From Gammaproteobacteria bacterium (GTDB lineage: Bacteria; Pseudomonadota; Gammaproteobacteria; JABHGC01), in contig JALWTS010000011.1 in NCBI GenBank assembly GCA_027077805.1, positions 23,622 to 87,621 of the forward strand: a stretch of 64,000 nucleotides of DNA, in the 5' to 3' direction. How positions within the stretch are numbered: position 1 is the first letter of the stretch; the number at the start of each line of letters is the position of its first letter. Made by a program: the position numbers and the translations under genes. Under the pieces are notes generated by a model. It was not told the DNA's origin. It did not search any database and was given only the letters and a program-made list of their open reading frames with translations. This document shows, piece by piece, positions 1 through 9,683 of this stretch.

Positions 1-3000
1 TCGCTTTGATCCTCTAAATTCCATAATTTAACTGGATGACTATCCGATCCCCCTGTGAGTAGCCATTGACCTGTTTCACTGACAGATATTGAATTTAAAG
101 GCCCATGATGGGGTTTAAAACTTTTTTCAATTTTACCTGTGTTTAAGTTCCATTTTTTTACCGTTCGATCATAACTGCCTGAATAAATCCATTGCTTAGT
201 TTTATCAATGCCTACGGAATGAATTTGATCTTTATGCCCTTCAAACAAGCGTAATTGATTTACAAAGGCAACCCCTTTGACTCGGGCATATCGTTTTAAT
301 TGTTTATATATATTTAAAATCGTTTCATCATTACGGAAGTTGAGATCATTCCAAGTTTCATAAAGCAAAATATAGGCATTTTTATATTGTTTTTCATTAC
401 ACAAGGTTTGAATCTGGGTCATGGCATAATCCAGCATTTTTTGTTCTTTGGCAATGTCTTCAGAACTCTTAGGAAGAGATAATTGTAAGGCCGCATGATA
501 ATCCATTTCCAGTGTGAGTTGCCATACTCGAATGCTATGATCAGAACTCGCAGAAATGACAAGATTTTTATCTTCTAATAATACTAAGTCATTAATGCCA
601 GCCGTGTGTCCTGTCAAGGTGCGTAAACATCGACCACTATCCACATGCCATAGTTTCAAGGATTTATCATTTTCACCCCCACCTGATACAATATATTGGC
701 TATGCTTAGCAATGGTAAGTGCATGCACGGCATCTTTATGCCCTTTTAAAACATTAATATTTTGCTGACTATCAATATTCCATAAGTAAATTAATTTATC
801 TTCCCCTCCTGAAGCTAAAATCCAATCATCACTGCTAGCGGCTAAAGTATTGACTTCATAACGATGACCTTTTAAGGTAGCAATAGATTTTCCAGCCTGC
901 AAATCCCAAATTTTAAGGGTTCTATCACCACTGGCTGTATAAGCTCGATTGCTATCGGAAGAGACGCCAATCGCATAAATTTCATCGGTGTGTTCTTGAG
1001 AATACCAATCAGAGCCACCCATATTTTTTAAACATTTACCATTATGTACATCCCATAAGCGTAAAGATTTATCTTTCCCTGTGGATAAAATTTGATGACC
1101 GGCACGTAAAATGACTAAATCATAAACTTCCCCATTATGCCCTTCTAAAATTTTGACACATTCGCCTGATTCAATATCCCATAAGCGAATGGTTTTATCA
1201 TCACTACCCGATGCAGCAAAACGGCTATCTGCAATGGATTTGACAACATTCACTCTATCAGTATGACCTGTAAAAGTACGCAAACATTTTGCTTTTTCTA
1301 AATTCCACAGTTTAACGGTTTTATCTTGGCTTGCGGATAAAATAAACTTACCATCACCAACAATATCAACGGCCATCACTGCTCCAGTATGGGCCTCTAA
1401 AGTTTGCAGGCATGTCATATTATCCAAAGATCGATCCCCTAGCAGTGCTTGATAACGTTCTGGAAATTTTTCTAAACAAGCCTGGGCAGAATCTAAATCA
1501 TGCCGTTCTAAATGTACTTGGGCTTTTAATTCGGCTAAAATCTGTTTATCTACCGTTGGATTAGTCGCACAGTTATCGAGTCGTCTTAAGATTTCCGCAT
1601 CATCAATTTCATGTTTTTGCCATTGTAATAGTCCCAGATTATAAGTACATTGTGGATGGGTTGATTCCGCTTCAATCCCTTTTTGAAAACTTTCTATGGC
1701 ATCCGATTTTTTACCTAGCTCATAATACGAATACCCCTGGTTATTTAATTCATCCCCTGCGGTATCGTATAGGCGAATTTGGTAATTAGGGGCATCAGTA
1801 TGGTAAATTTCTCGATAAATATCATTGAGTCGATGTCGAAGTTCTTCAAAGGTTTGGGGACGTTTCGTGCGATCTAAATGCACAACGTCCAGTAATAATT
1901 TGGCCAAACTTCGTGGTAACTGTGGCCGAAATTTTCTTGGATCAGGGGGGGGAGTTTGGATTAACTCTACGGTACTAGGGTATGGACGTTTATTTAATAG
2001 CATTTCCCATAAACACACGCCAAAACTGTACACATCCGAATCAAACCATACCCCATCAGGTGCTTGATCACTTTTTTGTCTTGGATCTAATTTTTGCTCA
2101 GGTGACATATAAGCAGGTGTTCCCATCATCGCCCCTAACATAGTGGTATTACTATCACCTAATTGTTTGGTTTGGACATTTTGATTTTTTTGTTTCGTAC
2201 CTTGTGTGCTTTTACCCACTAAACCAAAGTCGGTAACTTTTAAAGTCCCATCTTTCGTCATTAAGATATTTTCAGATTTAATATCTCTATGCACCATACC
2301 TTTCGCATGAGCTTTTTCCATGCCATGACAAAATTGAATCCCAAAATTTAGTGCCACTTGATAATCTTGACATTTTTTGCGTTTAATCCACTGACTTAAA
2401 TCCCCTCCGTTGACAAATTCCACAAAAATATGCGGGACTTGTTCAATATTTCTAACAAAATAACAATACGCAATGTTTTGGTGCATACCTAAAGCAGTCC
2501 AAGCATCGGCTTCTTTGATGACCCGAGTATAAAATTCTTGTTCGTATAGCACTTCTTGTTTCGGTTGTTTAATGGCAAAGCGAACATTTTGGGTAGGATC
2601 TAAACCGATATAAACAAATCCCATGGCTCCTTGAAATTTCTTTTCCACTAAGTAACGATTTTCAATTATGTCCCCAATTTCATATTCCGTACAGGTTTTC
2701 ACCGACCAGTCCGAGGGTGTTTCATGACTTTGATCGGCTTGTTCTTTGCCTTTCCATAATTGGGTTACTTTGGCTAAAATGCTACGATCACTCATTTCAG
2801 TTGGTGCTGAGGGCTTAGGCTGTGGTGCTCGACCTGTTATTTTGCCAATCATATTTTGTAAAAAACCAGGCACTACCTTCATAAAAATACTAGGTTCTTG
2901 TTGTGGTACTAAGTCTTGAGTACCTGTCGATTCTTCTGGAATAAAGTTTTCGGTACTTTCACTATCTACGGCGGGGGTATCTATTGTTCCTGTTTTTTCG

Positions 3001-3602
3001 TCAAGGGTGTTTAAAGTGCCAGTCGATTCTTCAGCAGGGGTATTTAAAGTGCCAGTCGATTCTTCAGCAGGGGTATTTAAAGTGCCAGTTGATTCTTCGG
3101 CAGGGGTATTTAAAGTGCCAGTTGATTCTTCAGCAGGGGTATTTAAAGTGCCAGTTGATTCTTCGGCAGGGGTATTTAAAGTGCCAGTTGATTCTTCGGC
3201 AGGAGTGTTTAAGGTTGCAGTTTTTTCCTCAGGTGGAATATCTAAAGTACTCGTTATTATGGGTGTTTTAGGTGCAAATACCTCAAATTCACCGTCATCC
3301 GCGTCCTCATCTTCATCACCATTTTCAAGTGCAGTCGTGTCTTGATTGATGATTTGTGATTGTGAAGCGATGGTTTCAGTTGATGCAATACTATTGTCAT
3401 CTTCTTGAAAAATATCGGCTAATGAGAGCTGTGCTTGTGATGCTGACGTAAACACTTCTAACTCAGGCTTATTTTTGTCAGAGATTTCTGCTATAACTAT
3501 TCCAAGTGCCGCTAATTTTTGCTGGATAATGGCGGTTTGATCATTTAAGGGGATTTTAATAGTAATAGTGATACTCACTTCAGGAGTGGAAGTTGTTGTC
3601 AT
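1..3602 (-). CDS. Ser/Thr protein kinase with C-terminal WD40 repeats (3' end outside window)
   Basis: About 1,200 codons are open on the minus strand from an ATG at 3602 to the window edge. Residues 1–130 are acidic and low-complexity. Residues about 131–197 are six near-identical 11-residue repeats (TLNTPAEESTG). A Hanks-type kinase domain spans roughly 305–600, with the ATP lysine in FAIKQPK, the catalytic loop VHRDIKSEN, the metal-binding VTDFGL and the AYMSPEQ segment. A TPR-like region follows (about 615–705), then many WD40 units with GH...LW/IW spacing to the edge. It should be a cytoplasmic protein that phosphorylates Ser/Thr, with the WD40 part as a binding platform; no transmembrane segment is evident in what is visible. 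It diverges from the small gene at 3677. Substrates cannot be told. The kinase assignment is firm; the true C-terminus is not seen. Confidence 0.93.
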   Translation of the reverse strand, partial: MTTTSTPEVSITITIKIPLNDQTAIIQQKLAALGIVIAEISDKNKPELEVFTSASQAQLSLADIFQEDDNSIASTETIASQSQIINQDTTALENGDEDEDADDGEFEVFAPKTPIITSTLDIPPEEKTATLNTPAEESTGTLNTPAEESTGTLNTPAEESTGTLNTPAEESTGTLNTPAEESTGTLNTPAEESTGTLNTLDEKTGTIDTPAVDSESTENFIPEESTGTQDLVPQQEPSIFMKVVPGFLQNMIGKITGRAPQPKPSAPTEMSDRSILAKVTQLWKGKEQADQSHETPSDWSVKTCTEYEIGDIIENRYLVEKKFQGAMGFVYIGLDPTQNVRFAIKQPKQEVLYEQEFYTRVIKEADAWTALGMHQNIAYCYFVRNIEQVPHIFVEFVNGGDLSQWIKRKKCQDYQVALNFGIQFCHGMEKAHAKGMVHRDIKSENILMTKDGTLKVTDFGLVGKSTQGTKQKNQNVQTKQLGDSNTTMLGAMMGTPAYMSPEQKLDPRQKSDQAPDGVWFDSDVYSFGVCLWEMLLNKRPYPSTVELIQTPPPDPRKFRPQLPRSLAKLLLDVVHLDRTKRPQTFEELRHRLNDIYREIYHTDAPNYQIRLYDTAGDELNNQGYSYYELGKKSDAIESFQKGIEAESTHPQCTYNLGLLQWQKHEIDDAEILRRLDNCATNPTVDKQILAELKAQVHLERHDLDSAQACLEKFPERYQALLGDRSLDNMTCLQTLEAHTGAVMAVDIVGDGKFILSASQDKTVKLWNLEKAKCLRTFTGHTDRVNVVKSIADSRFAASGSDDKTIRLWDIESGECVKILEGHNGEVYDLVILRAGHQILSTGKDKSLRLWDVHNGKCLKNMGGSDWYSQEHTDEIYAIGVSSDSNRAYTASGDRTLKIWDLQAGKSIATLKGHRYEVNTLAASSDDWILASGGEDKLIYLWNIDSQQNINVLKGHKDAVHALTIAKHSQYIVSGGGENDKSLKLWHVDSGRCLRTLTGHTAGINDLVLLEDKNLVISASSDHSIRVWQLTLEMDYHAALQLSLPKSSEDIAKEQKMLDYAMTQIQTLCNEKQYKNAYILLYETWNDLNFRNDETILNIYKQLKRYARVKGVAFVNQLRLFEGHKDQIHSVGIDKTKQWIYSGSYDRTVKKWNLNTGKIEKSFKPHHGPLNSISVSETGQWLLTGGSDSHPVKLWNLEDQS
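3005..3212 (-). repeat. Tandem 33-bp repeat inside the kinase gene
   Basis: Six successive 33-bp units encode TLNTPAEESTG, and diverged half-units lie at both ends. Copies differ mainly by synonymous T/C or A/G changes. The unit length keeps the reading frame, so copy number could change without breaking the gene. This is a protein-coding repeat, not a CRISPR: there are no unique spacers. Confidence 0.95.
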
Positions 3603-3676
3603 TAATCTATAAACCTAAAAAATCTTAATTACTGAAAACTATAGAACAAGACAAGCAAGATAAAAAGGTTAAAAAA

Positions 3677-3913
3677 ATGCAAATGCAAACGATTCAAGAA
3701 CTTTATCAGCAAGGGGAATTAAAACAGGCAGTGATTGCCCCTGCGAAAGGTAGCCAAATGCCAAGCGGTTATTATTTATTTTTTGTGGCAAACGATAAAC
3801 GCTCTATTAAACTTACGAATATCAAAGATGAAGAGCGAATTTTTCGCTCAATTGATAGTGCTAAGGATACGGCAAAAGAAGTAGGAATTTCTAAAATAAT
3901 TGTTACGCCTTAA
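3677..3913 (+). CDS. Small conserved protein of unknown function
   Basis: This encodes 78 residues, soluble and mixed charge, with the segments GYYLFFVANDKR and EERIFRSIDSAKDTAKEVG, which look like a compact alpha/beta fold. There is no signal peptide or membrane segment. Two in-frame ATGs lie at 3677 and 3683 behind an A-rich leader with no strong ribosome binding site, so the start is uncertain by two codons. The gene sits 74 bp from the divergent kinase gene and overlaps the end of the convergent DHH gene by 11 bp. I cannot assign a function. Short proteins of this kind are sometimes labelled as plasmid replication proteins, but nothing here supports a plasmid. Confidence 0.75.
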   Translation: MQMQTIQELYQQGELKQAVIAPAKGSQMPSGYYLFFVANDKRSIKLTNIKDEERIFRSIDSAKDTAKEVGISKIIVTP

Positions 3914-4739
3914 TAGCCAATTTGTCCAATTGATTTAATGATAGGCGAAATCCTGAGGCTTGTTTATGTCCACCACCGCCAAATTGTTGTGCAATTTGGG
4001 CAACATCAATACCTGTTGAGGGACGGGAACGTAAACTAAAATAGCGATAATCCGCATTATCATAGTAAACAACGGCAAATGCTTGATTTTCAGAAAGTTG
4101 ATCGCCAATATCCGATGCCATAAAACTTGGTGCATTCACCATTGGCACAGTATAACCTGCAATGTCAGCCATACTGGCTTTGCTGACTAATTCCGCTACT
4201 TTTTTACGATAAAAACGCAAAATCGGAACGCCTTCTTGATGTAATGATGCCAATCCCCTTGAAATCAAATAGTCCCATGATGAAAATCGCATCTCATAGG
4301 AACGTAAAGCGATAGTAATTTCTTCTGTTCCTGCTAGATTAAACTGCCATAAATCACGATCTTGAATATGGTATAACAAATCAGGTACGGCTTGTTCAGG
4401 ATGAAAATATTGCCATGCAATGACAGCACCTGAACGATGATTATCAAATAAACCTTGTAACTGACCTTGAGCAAATAAATCTGCTAATTGATCTATTGCG
4501 GTTTGATGGTGGTCTAAAATGGTCATTGAATCTGCTTGGCTTAATAAAGTTTGCATCATTGCCAACGGATAAGAAAAATCCAAAATAAATACGCTTTTAC
4601 CCACAACATCAGGTGGCGCTTCACCATGTTTTGCAGGATAATATTCCGCCGTGTCACCAAATTTTTTCCAGGCCGCATAAGCAGCACCAAAACCGTCATC
4701 GCAATAAGCGTGATAAATAATTAATGTTTTTTGATTCAT
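3903..4739 (-). CDS. DHH-family phosphoesterase
   Basis: The N-terminus has the DHH metal-binding signatures YCDDGFGAAYA, ILDFSYP and ILDHHQT. The C-terminus has the DHHA1 substrate motif FGGGGHKQASGF. The family hydrolyses phosphodiester or phosphoanhydride bonds of small nucleotides, oligonucleotides or similar molecules using Mn2+; the substrate here is unknown. The protein is cytoplasmic, about 278 residues. I chose the ATG at 4739 (MNQKTLIIYH) because a longer reading to 4790 would run into the divergent glycosyltransferase gene; 4745 is an alternative. Its 3' end overlaps the gene at 3677 tail to tail by 11 bp. Confidence 0.88.
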   Translation of the reverse strand: MNQKTLIIYHAYCDDGFGAAYAAWKKFGDTAEYYPAKHGEAPPDVVGKSVFILDFSYPLAMMQTLLSQADSMTILDHHQTAIDQLADLFAQGQLQGLFDNHRSGAVIAWQYFHPEQAVPDLLYHIQDRDLWQFNLAGTEEITIALRSYEMRFSSWDYLISRGLASLHQEGVPILRFYRKKVAELVSKASMADIAGYTVPMVNAPSFMASDIGDQLSENQAFAVVYYDNADYRYFSLRSRPSTGIDVAQIAQQFGGGGHKQASGFRLSLNQLDKLAIKA

Positions 4740-4755
4740 TTGCATTCTTATTACT

Positions 4756-5427
4756 ATGTTAAGACTTTCTATTATAATCCCTACCTTCAACGAAGCTCAA
4801 CATATTGTTGCAAGCCTACGATTATTACAACCATTAAGACAACAATGCCACGAAATTATCGTTGTTGATGGTGGTAGCAGTGATAATACACAATTATTAG
4901 CCCAACCTTTATGCGACCAACTATTACAGTCCAATAAAGGTCGAGCAACACAAATGAATTGTGGTGCGAATTATGCCACAGGCGAAATATTATGGTTTCT
5001 GCATGCCGATACTCAAGTACGCACAAATGATTGGCAAATATTGCTTAATTTGCCCGAAACTCGACAATGGGGACGCTTTAATATCCAACTCTCAGGACAA
5101 GCAACAATTTTTCGGGTAATAGAAACCTTAATTAATTGGCGTTCTTGTTGCTCAGGCATTGCGACAGGCGATCAAGGGATTTTTGTGTCTAAGGTTTTAT
5201 TTCAGAAAATACAAGGTTATCCGAATATCCCATTAATGGAAGATATTGCATTGAGCAAAAAATTAAAAACTTATAGTCAACCGCTATGTTTATCGGCAAC
5301 CCTATTAACTTCTAGTCGGCGTTGGGAACAAAAAGGCATTGCTAAGACGATTTTATTAATGTGGTGCTTGCGTTTATTGTATGCCATCGGTGTCAAACCT
5401 GAGTATCTAGCAAAGTTATATCGGTGA
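4756..5427 (+). CDS. Family 2 glycosyltransferase, TIGR04283-like
   Basis: This is a 223-residue GT-A fold glycosyltransferase without membrane segments. The nucleotide-sugar site is visible as SIIIPTFNEA near the N-terminus and VVDGGSSDNT near residue 40; HADTQ near residue 95 is the metal-binding DxD-like motif. The short length and the GDQGIFVSK and PLMEDIAL segments resemble the TIGR04283 group, which in other bacteria accompanies a radical SAM partner in arsenosugar-type clusters. No such partner is seen here, so the acceptor is unknown. The start is 10–16 bp from the divergent DHH gene, leaving almost no room for a promoter between them. Confidence 0.85.
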   Translation: MLRLSIIIPTFNEAQHIVASLRLLQPLRQQCHEIIVVDGGSSDNTQLLAQPLCDQLLQSNKGRATQMNCGANYATGEILWFLHADTQVRTNDWQILLNLPETRQWGRFNIQLSGQATIFRVIETLINWRSCCSGIATGDQGIFVSKVLFQKIQGYPNIPLMEDIALSKKLKTYSQPLCLSATLLTSSRRWEQKGIAKTILLMWCLRLLYAIGVKPEYLAKLYR

Positions 5428-5472
5428 TTTAAGTGATTAAGCAATTTTAATACAAAGCATTTCACCCAAATT

Positions 5473-6360
5473 TCAAAACAACGCCAACGCCTGCAAACAC
5501 CGATGCAAATGATGTTCACCCGAATCAGGATGAATCACTTTATTCGGTAAACGTAAACCATATTGATATTGTTCTTGATCCGCATCTAAAAGCCAACGAC
5601 AAAGATATGACAACCGAGTTTCAGTATCAGTGGGCGGGGTTTGATCCCAGTCTATCCAAAGTTGTTGTATTTGATGCCCACCAAATTGTTTAATTAATAC
5701 ATTATCCGAACTTGCTAAGGCTTTCCAATGAATATATTTTAAGGGATCACCCGGATGGTAATTTCTTAGTCCCATAAAATCATCCATGCCTTCTTGTAAT
5801 TTGCCCTGATCAGATTGACTAGCCTGACTGGCTAAGTGAGTGGTTGAATCTTTGCTGGCTTTAGGGTAAACGATGACAGTTACATCGGTTTTATAACGAT
5901 ATTCTACTTGAAAAAAACCTAAAGGATAAATACTAGAGATTAAAAACTCTTTGGGTTGAAATTTACCCCGAGTTTTCGTCATAATCGCAATATCAATGGC
6001 ATTGCTTTGTTGCGGTGGAATATCCAAGCTATAAGGCTTTTGTTGTTGCCACTGAATATTAATAGCATAATAGGCACGATTTTGGGGGTTATCAATATGC
6101 ACTTTAAAATAGGCAGGATGCCCTACAAATACAGCTTCTGCGGGTTCTATTCTTATACTTAGTTTTAATAAATTGCGATAAGCATGAATCATGCTAAGCA
6201 AGCCCAAACTTATCAATAAAAAACTAAATAAATGCCCCAAATTATTGCGATAATTCACCGCACCAAATAACATCACCCCAACAATAAGCAAAAACAACAC
6301 CCCTGCTTTGGTAATATGAAGTTTGAGTTGACGAAATGATAAAGATTGTGAGGCTAACAT
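5473..6360 (-). CDS. DUF58 domain protein
   Basis: Two hydrophobic segments near residues 15–55 anchor this 295-residue protein in the inner membrane. The rest is the DUF58 region with the family signature GDPLKYIHWKALASSDNVLIKQF-like block around residues 205–225. DUF58 proteins accompany MoxR ATPases and are thought to work with them in assembling or maturing protein complexes; the client is unknown. It is translationally coupled to the upstream moxR gene: TAATG shares one base between stop and start. A second, longer DUF58 gene lies at 47433 in a larger operon. Confidence 0.88.
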   Translation of the reverse strand: MLASQSLSFRQLKLHITKAGVLFLLIVGVMLFGAVNYRNNLGHLFSFLLISLGLLSMIHAYRNLLKLSIRIEPAEAVFVGHPAYFKVHIDNPQNRAYYAINIQWQQQKPYSLDIPPQQSNAIDIAIMTKTRGKFQPKEFLISSIYPLGFFQVEYRYKTDVTVIVYPKASKDSTTHLASQASQSDQGKLQEGMDDFMGLRNYHPGDPLKYIHWKALASSDNVLIKQFGGHQIQQLWIDWDQTPPTDTETRLSYLCRWLLDADQEQYQYGLRLPNKVIHPDSGEHHLHRCLQALALF

Positions 6361-7277
6361 TAGGGAATGGCAACTGATTCTAGTAAATGTTTGGCTAATT
6401 CATCCGCTTGATGGTAAGGTGCTTGTTCTGTCGGTTGTAGTCTATGACTGACAATTCCAGGTAATACCGTTTGAATATCTTCTGGAATCACTTGTTGTCG
6501 CCCTTCTAAAATTGCCCATGCTTGAGCACAACGGACTAATGCTAATCCTGCTCTGGGTGATAAACCTGTATGATAAAAATGGGTATCACGAGTAAATTTA
6601 AGTAGGGCTTGCACATAGTCAATTAATGCCGAGGATAAATGAATTTGTGGCACTTGTTGTTGGATGTCTAATAAAGCCTTAGCCTCAGTACAAGCCTTGG
6701 TTTCTAGCAGTAATTGGCGACGACTTTGCCCCATTAATAACGCTCGCTCCGCTTCTTGGTCAGGATACCCCATGGCTAAACGCATAAGAAATCGATCTAA
6801 TTGCGATTCGGGTAATGGAAACGTGCCAATTTGGTCATTCGGATTTTGGGTAGCAATCACAAAAAAAGGCTGGTTTAAACGGCGGGTTTCGCCTTCTACT
6901 GACACTTGATTTTCTTCCATTGCTTCTAATAAAGCACTTTGGGTTTTAGGCGTAGCACGATTGATTTCATCCGCAATAATAACTTGTGAAAAAATCGGCC
7001 CTGCTTGAAAACGAAATTCTGCTCGGTTTTTGTCATAAATGGAAACCCCTAAAATATCCGAGGGCAATAAATCACTGGTAAATTGAATCCGTTGAAACTC
7101 CAAGCCTAATAAATGAGCAAAAGTATGAGCTAAAGTCGTTTTACCTACGCCAGGTAAGTCTTCAATGAGTAAATGACCTTTTGCTAAAATACAAGCGAAA
7201 GCCAGGCGTAAGGTATTGGTTTTGCCTAAGATAATTTGATCAGCTTGGGCAATAATGGAATCTAATAATGGTTTCAT
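6360..7277 (-). CDS. MoxR-family AAA+ ATPase
   Basis: This encodes 305 residues. Walker A is PGVGKTT at about 42–48, Walker B is VIIADEINRA near 103, and the sensor region VIATQNPNDQIGTFPLPESQ follows. The C-terminal lid contains GLSPRAGLALVR. MoxR ATPases are cytoplasmic chaperone-like enzymes that couple ATP hydrolysis to maturation of complexes, often with DUF58 and VWA partners. It is the first gene of a two-gene operon with the DUF58 gene. The promoter should lie in the 137-bp gap shared with divergent mnmG. Confidence 0.93.
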   Translation of the reverse strand: MKPLLDSIIAQADQIILGKTNTLRLAFACILAKGHLLIEDLPGVGKTTLAHTFAHLLGLEFQRIQFTSDLLPSDILGVSIYDKNRAEFRFQAGPIFSQVIIADEINRATPKTQSALLEAMEENQVSVEGETRRLNQPFFVIATQNPNDQIGTFPLPESQLDRFLMRLAMGYPDQEAERALLMGQSRRQLLLETKACTEAKALLDIQQQVPQIHLSSALIDYVQALLKFTRDTHFYHTGLSPRAGLALVRCAQAWAILEGRQQVIPEDIQTVLPGIVSHRLQPTEQAPYHQADELAKHLLESVAIP

Positions 7278-7414
7278 AGTTTTTTTGTTACGGGTTTTGG
7301 CTTAATATAGTCTGTTTTAGTAATTATTAGTTTTGGATAAAGTTTGGCTTAGATGATCAATAATTACAATATTAGTTTAGTTTTGAGTTTGATTTTTAGT
7401 TTAGTGGGTGAGTT

Positions 7415-9286
7415 ATGTTTTATCCAGAATCGTTTGATGTCATTGTCATTGGTGGTGGGCATGCAGGAACCGAAGCAGCTTTGGCTTCTGCTCGTATTGG
7501 GGTGAATACTTTGTTATTAACGCATAATATTGAAACCCTAGGGCAAATGAGTTGTAATCCTGCCATTGGTGGTATTGGTAAAGGTCATTTAGTCAAAGAA
7601 ATTGATGCCTTGGGTGGCTTAATGGCAACCGCCATTGATCATGCGGGGATTCAATTTCGGATTTTAAATCGCCGTAAAGGACCCGCAGTGAGAGCGACTA
7701 GAGCTCAGGCGGATAGAGTTTTATATAAACAGTTTGTGCGAGAAACCCTAGAAAACCAACCGAATTTAAGCCTATTTCAACAAGCAGTAGATGATTTAAT
7801 TGTCGAAAATCATCGAGTGCTTGGGGTAATTACTCAAATGGGATTGACATTCAAAGCGAAAGCAGTGGTATTAACGGTTGGAACATTTTTAGGGGGTAAA
7901 ATTCATATTGGTTTGGAAAATTATGCGGGGGGGCGTGCCGGTGATCCACCTGCTAATGCCCTATCACAACGCTTACGAGCGTTAGATTTAGCCGTTGGAC
8001 GCTTAAAAACAGGCACGCCCCCCCGTTTAGATGGGAATAGTATTGATTATTCTCAGCTGGTGGAACAACAAGGGGATCAACCAACACCAGTGTTTTCATT
8101 TTTAGGTGAGCAAGCACATCATCCGCAACAAGTCAGTTGTTATTTGACCTATACCAATGAACAAACGCATGATATTATCCGTGAGGGTTTATCACGTTCG
8201 CCTTTGTATTCAGGCGTAATTGATAGTGTAGGACCACGTTATTGCCCATCGATTGAGGATAAAGTGGTACGCTTTTCGGAACAAAACTCACATCAAATTT
8301 TTGTGGAACCTGAAGGTTTGCATACGACTGAAATTTATCCTAATGGTATTTCAACCAGTTTACCATTTGATGTGCAATATCAATTGATTCATTCGATTAA
8401 AGGTTTTGAGCAAGCGAAAATTATTCGTCCCGGTTATGCCATTGAATATGACTTTTTTGATCCTAGAGAATTGCAATATTCACTAGAAACCAAAGCGATT
8501 GCAGGATTATTTTTTGCAGGTCAGATCAATGGCACGACAGGTTATGAAGAAGCGGCTGCTCAAGGTTTAGTCGCAGGTTGTAATGCCGCACGCCAAGTTT
8601 TAGATAAAGAGCCTTGGCTTGCGAGTCGGGATCAGGCGTATATTGGGGTATTAATTGATGATTTAATTAGCAAAGGTACGGCAGAGCCTTATCGCATGTT
8701 TACCAGTCGAGCGGAGTACCGCTTATTATTGCGTGAAGATAATGCAGATCAACGCTTAACGGCAATTGGACATGAGCTTGGCTTAGTCGATGAACAACGT
8801 TGGCAAGTTTTTTCGCAAAAACAAGCCTTAATCACCCAAGAAACCGCACGTTTACGTTCTACTTGGATACATCCTAGCAAAATGACTACAGCAGATAAAA
8901 CCATTCTTGGTGAATTAGCCCATGAATATAATTTATTGGATTTATTACGTCGTCCTGAGCTCAGTTATCCACAAGTCATGCGTTTATCACAAGCAGGTGA
9001 AGCAATTAATTATCCACAAGTGATTGAACAAATTGAAATTGAAACCCATTATTCTGGCTATTTACAACGACAACAGCAAGAAATTGATAAAGCTCGTCGT
9101 CATGAAGCAACTAAGCTACCCAGATCAATGGATTATGCCCAAATTAAAGGCTTATCAAACGAAGTGCGTGAGAAATTGATTAAAATTCAACCGCAAAGTA
9201 TTGGACAAGCTTCTCGTATTCCTGGTGTTACGCCTGCGGCAATTGCATTATTATTAGTGTATTTAAAAAAATCACAGCGGATCTAA
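7415..9286 (+). CDS. mnmG: tRNA uridine-5-carboxymethylaminomethyl synthase subunit MnmG
   Basis: This 623-residue protein has the expected family length. The FAD-binding [14 protein letters not shown] is at the N-terminus, followed by [12 protein letters not shown] and [11 protein letters not shown]; the C-terminal helical domain contains the PRSMDY and QASRIPG segments. With MnmE it installs the cmnm5 group on U34 of certain tRNAs in the cytoplasm, using FAD, glycine and a folate C1 unit. The start is preceded by GGGTGAG, a usable ribosome binding site. In many gammaproteobacteria rsmG and parAB follow; here an oppositely oriented FHA gene follows instead, so the usual neighbourhood is broken. 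Confidence 0.97.
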   Translation: MFYPESFDVIVIGGGHAGTEAALASARIGVNTLLLTHNIETLGQMSCNPAIGGIGKGHLVKEIDALGGLMATAIDHAGIQFRILNRRKGPAVRATRAQADRVLYKQFVRETLENQPNLSLFQQAVDDLIVENHRVLGVITQMGLTFKAKAVVLTVGTFLGGKIHIGLENYAGGRAGDPPANALSQRLRALDLAVGRLKTGTPPRLDGNSIDYSQLVEQQGDQPTPVFSFLGEQAHHPQQVSCYLTYTNEQTHDIIREGLSRSPLYSGVIDSVGPRYCPSIEDKVVRFSEQNSHQIFVEPEGLHTTEIYPNGISTSLPFDVQYQLIHSIKGFEQAKIIRPGYAIEYDFFDPRELQYSLETKAIAGLFFAGQINGTTGYEEAAAQGLVAGCNAARQVLDKEPWLASRDQAYIGVLIDDLISKGTAEPYRMFTSRAEYRLLLREDNADQRLTAIGHELGLVDEQRWQVFSQKQALITQETARLRSTWIHPSKMTTADKTILGELAHEYNLLDLLRRPELSYPQVMRLSQAGEAINYPQVIEQIEIETHYSGYLQRQQQEIDKARRHEATKLPRSMDYAQIKGLSNEVREKLIKIQPQSIGQASRIPGVTPAAIALLLVYLKKSQRI

Positions 9287-9299
9287 TCGCTGTGATTTT
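9267..9299. terminator. Bidirectional terminator at the mnmG/FHA junction
   Basis: The inverted repeat AATCACAGCG / CGCTGTGATT has an 8-base loop. A-rich sequence precedes it and T-rich sequence follows it, so it can act on both strands. The mnmG stop codon lies in the loop, and the FHA gene's stop codon lies at the right edge. Confidence 0.8.
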
Positions 9300-9672
9300 A
9301 CAATTTGAAAGTGGTCGTAATTTCAGGTGGGGTTTTAACCATTTCACATTCTGTCACAGGTTGAGCTTTTTTTGTCATAGAACTTAAGTTAAAATGAATG
9401 GCATATTTTAAAATGCGAATCGTTAATGGAATATTTTTTTTGATTTCTTTGGATTGAATTTTTCGACCTTCGTATAAAGTGCCATTAGTGCTATTTAAAT
9501 CTTCCACAATATAATGATCATCCTCTCGATAAACTCTCGCATGGTATTGAGACACACCTAAATTATCAATGATAATGTCATTATCATAGGCACGTCCAAT
9601 GCTTAGGTCATTTTTTTCGGTTTCAACCAGTTGTATAGTAGCATCATTAAACACAACCGTAATTCTTAACAT
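9298..9672 (-). CDS. FHA domain protein
   Basis: This is a single forkhead-associated domain of about 124 residues. The core motifs are LSIGRAYDNDIII, GVSQYHARV and VEDLNSTNGTLYEGRKI. FHA domains bind phosphothreonine, so this would be a small cytoplasmic phospho-reader or a scaffold; the partner is unknown. I placed the start at 9672, since AGGAG lies at good spacing upstream and an ATG at 9693 would lie inside the preceding gene. It follows the DUF4124 gene by 11 bp and is probably co-transcribed with it. The large Ser/Thr kinase 6 kb away is a possible source of its ligand, but that is inference. Confidence 0.88.
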   Translation of the reverse strand: MLRITVVFNDATIQLVETEKNDLSIGRAYDNDIIIDNLGVSQYHARVYREDDHYIVEDLNSTNGTLYEGRKIQSKEIKKNIPLTIRILKYAIHFNLSSMTKKAQPVTECEMVKTPPEITTTFKL

Positions 9673-9683
9673 TAATCCTGCTC

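Noticed and set aside
1945..1952. Eight-base G run in the kinase gene as a phase-variation site
   Set aside because: It encodes a run of prolines inside the kinase domain; a frame change there would break the gene, and the position is not near a start. It is shorter than the tract at 57245.
3005..3345. Repeats that look like a CRISPR array or a separate plus-strand repeat protein
   Set aside because: Units are contiguous with no unique spacers, and they read as clean in-frame residues of the minus-strand kinase gene. The plus-strand frame is a by-product.
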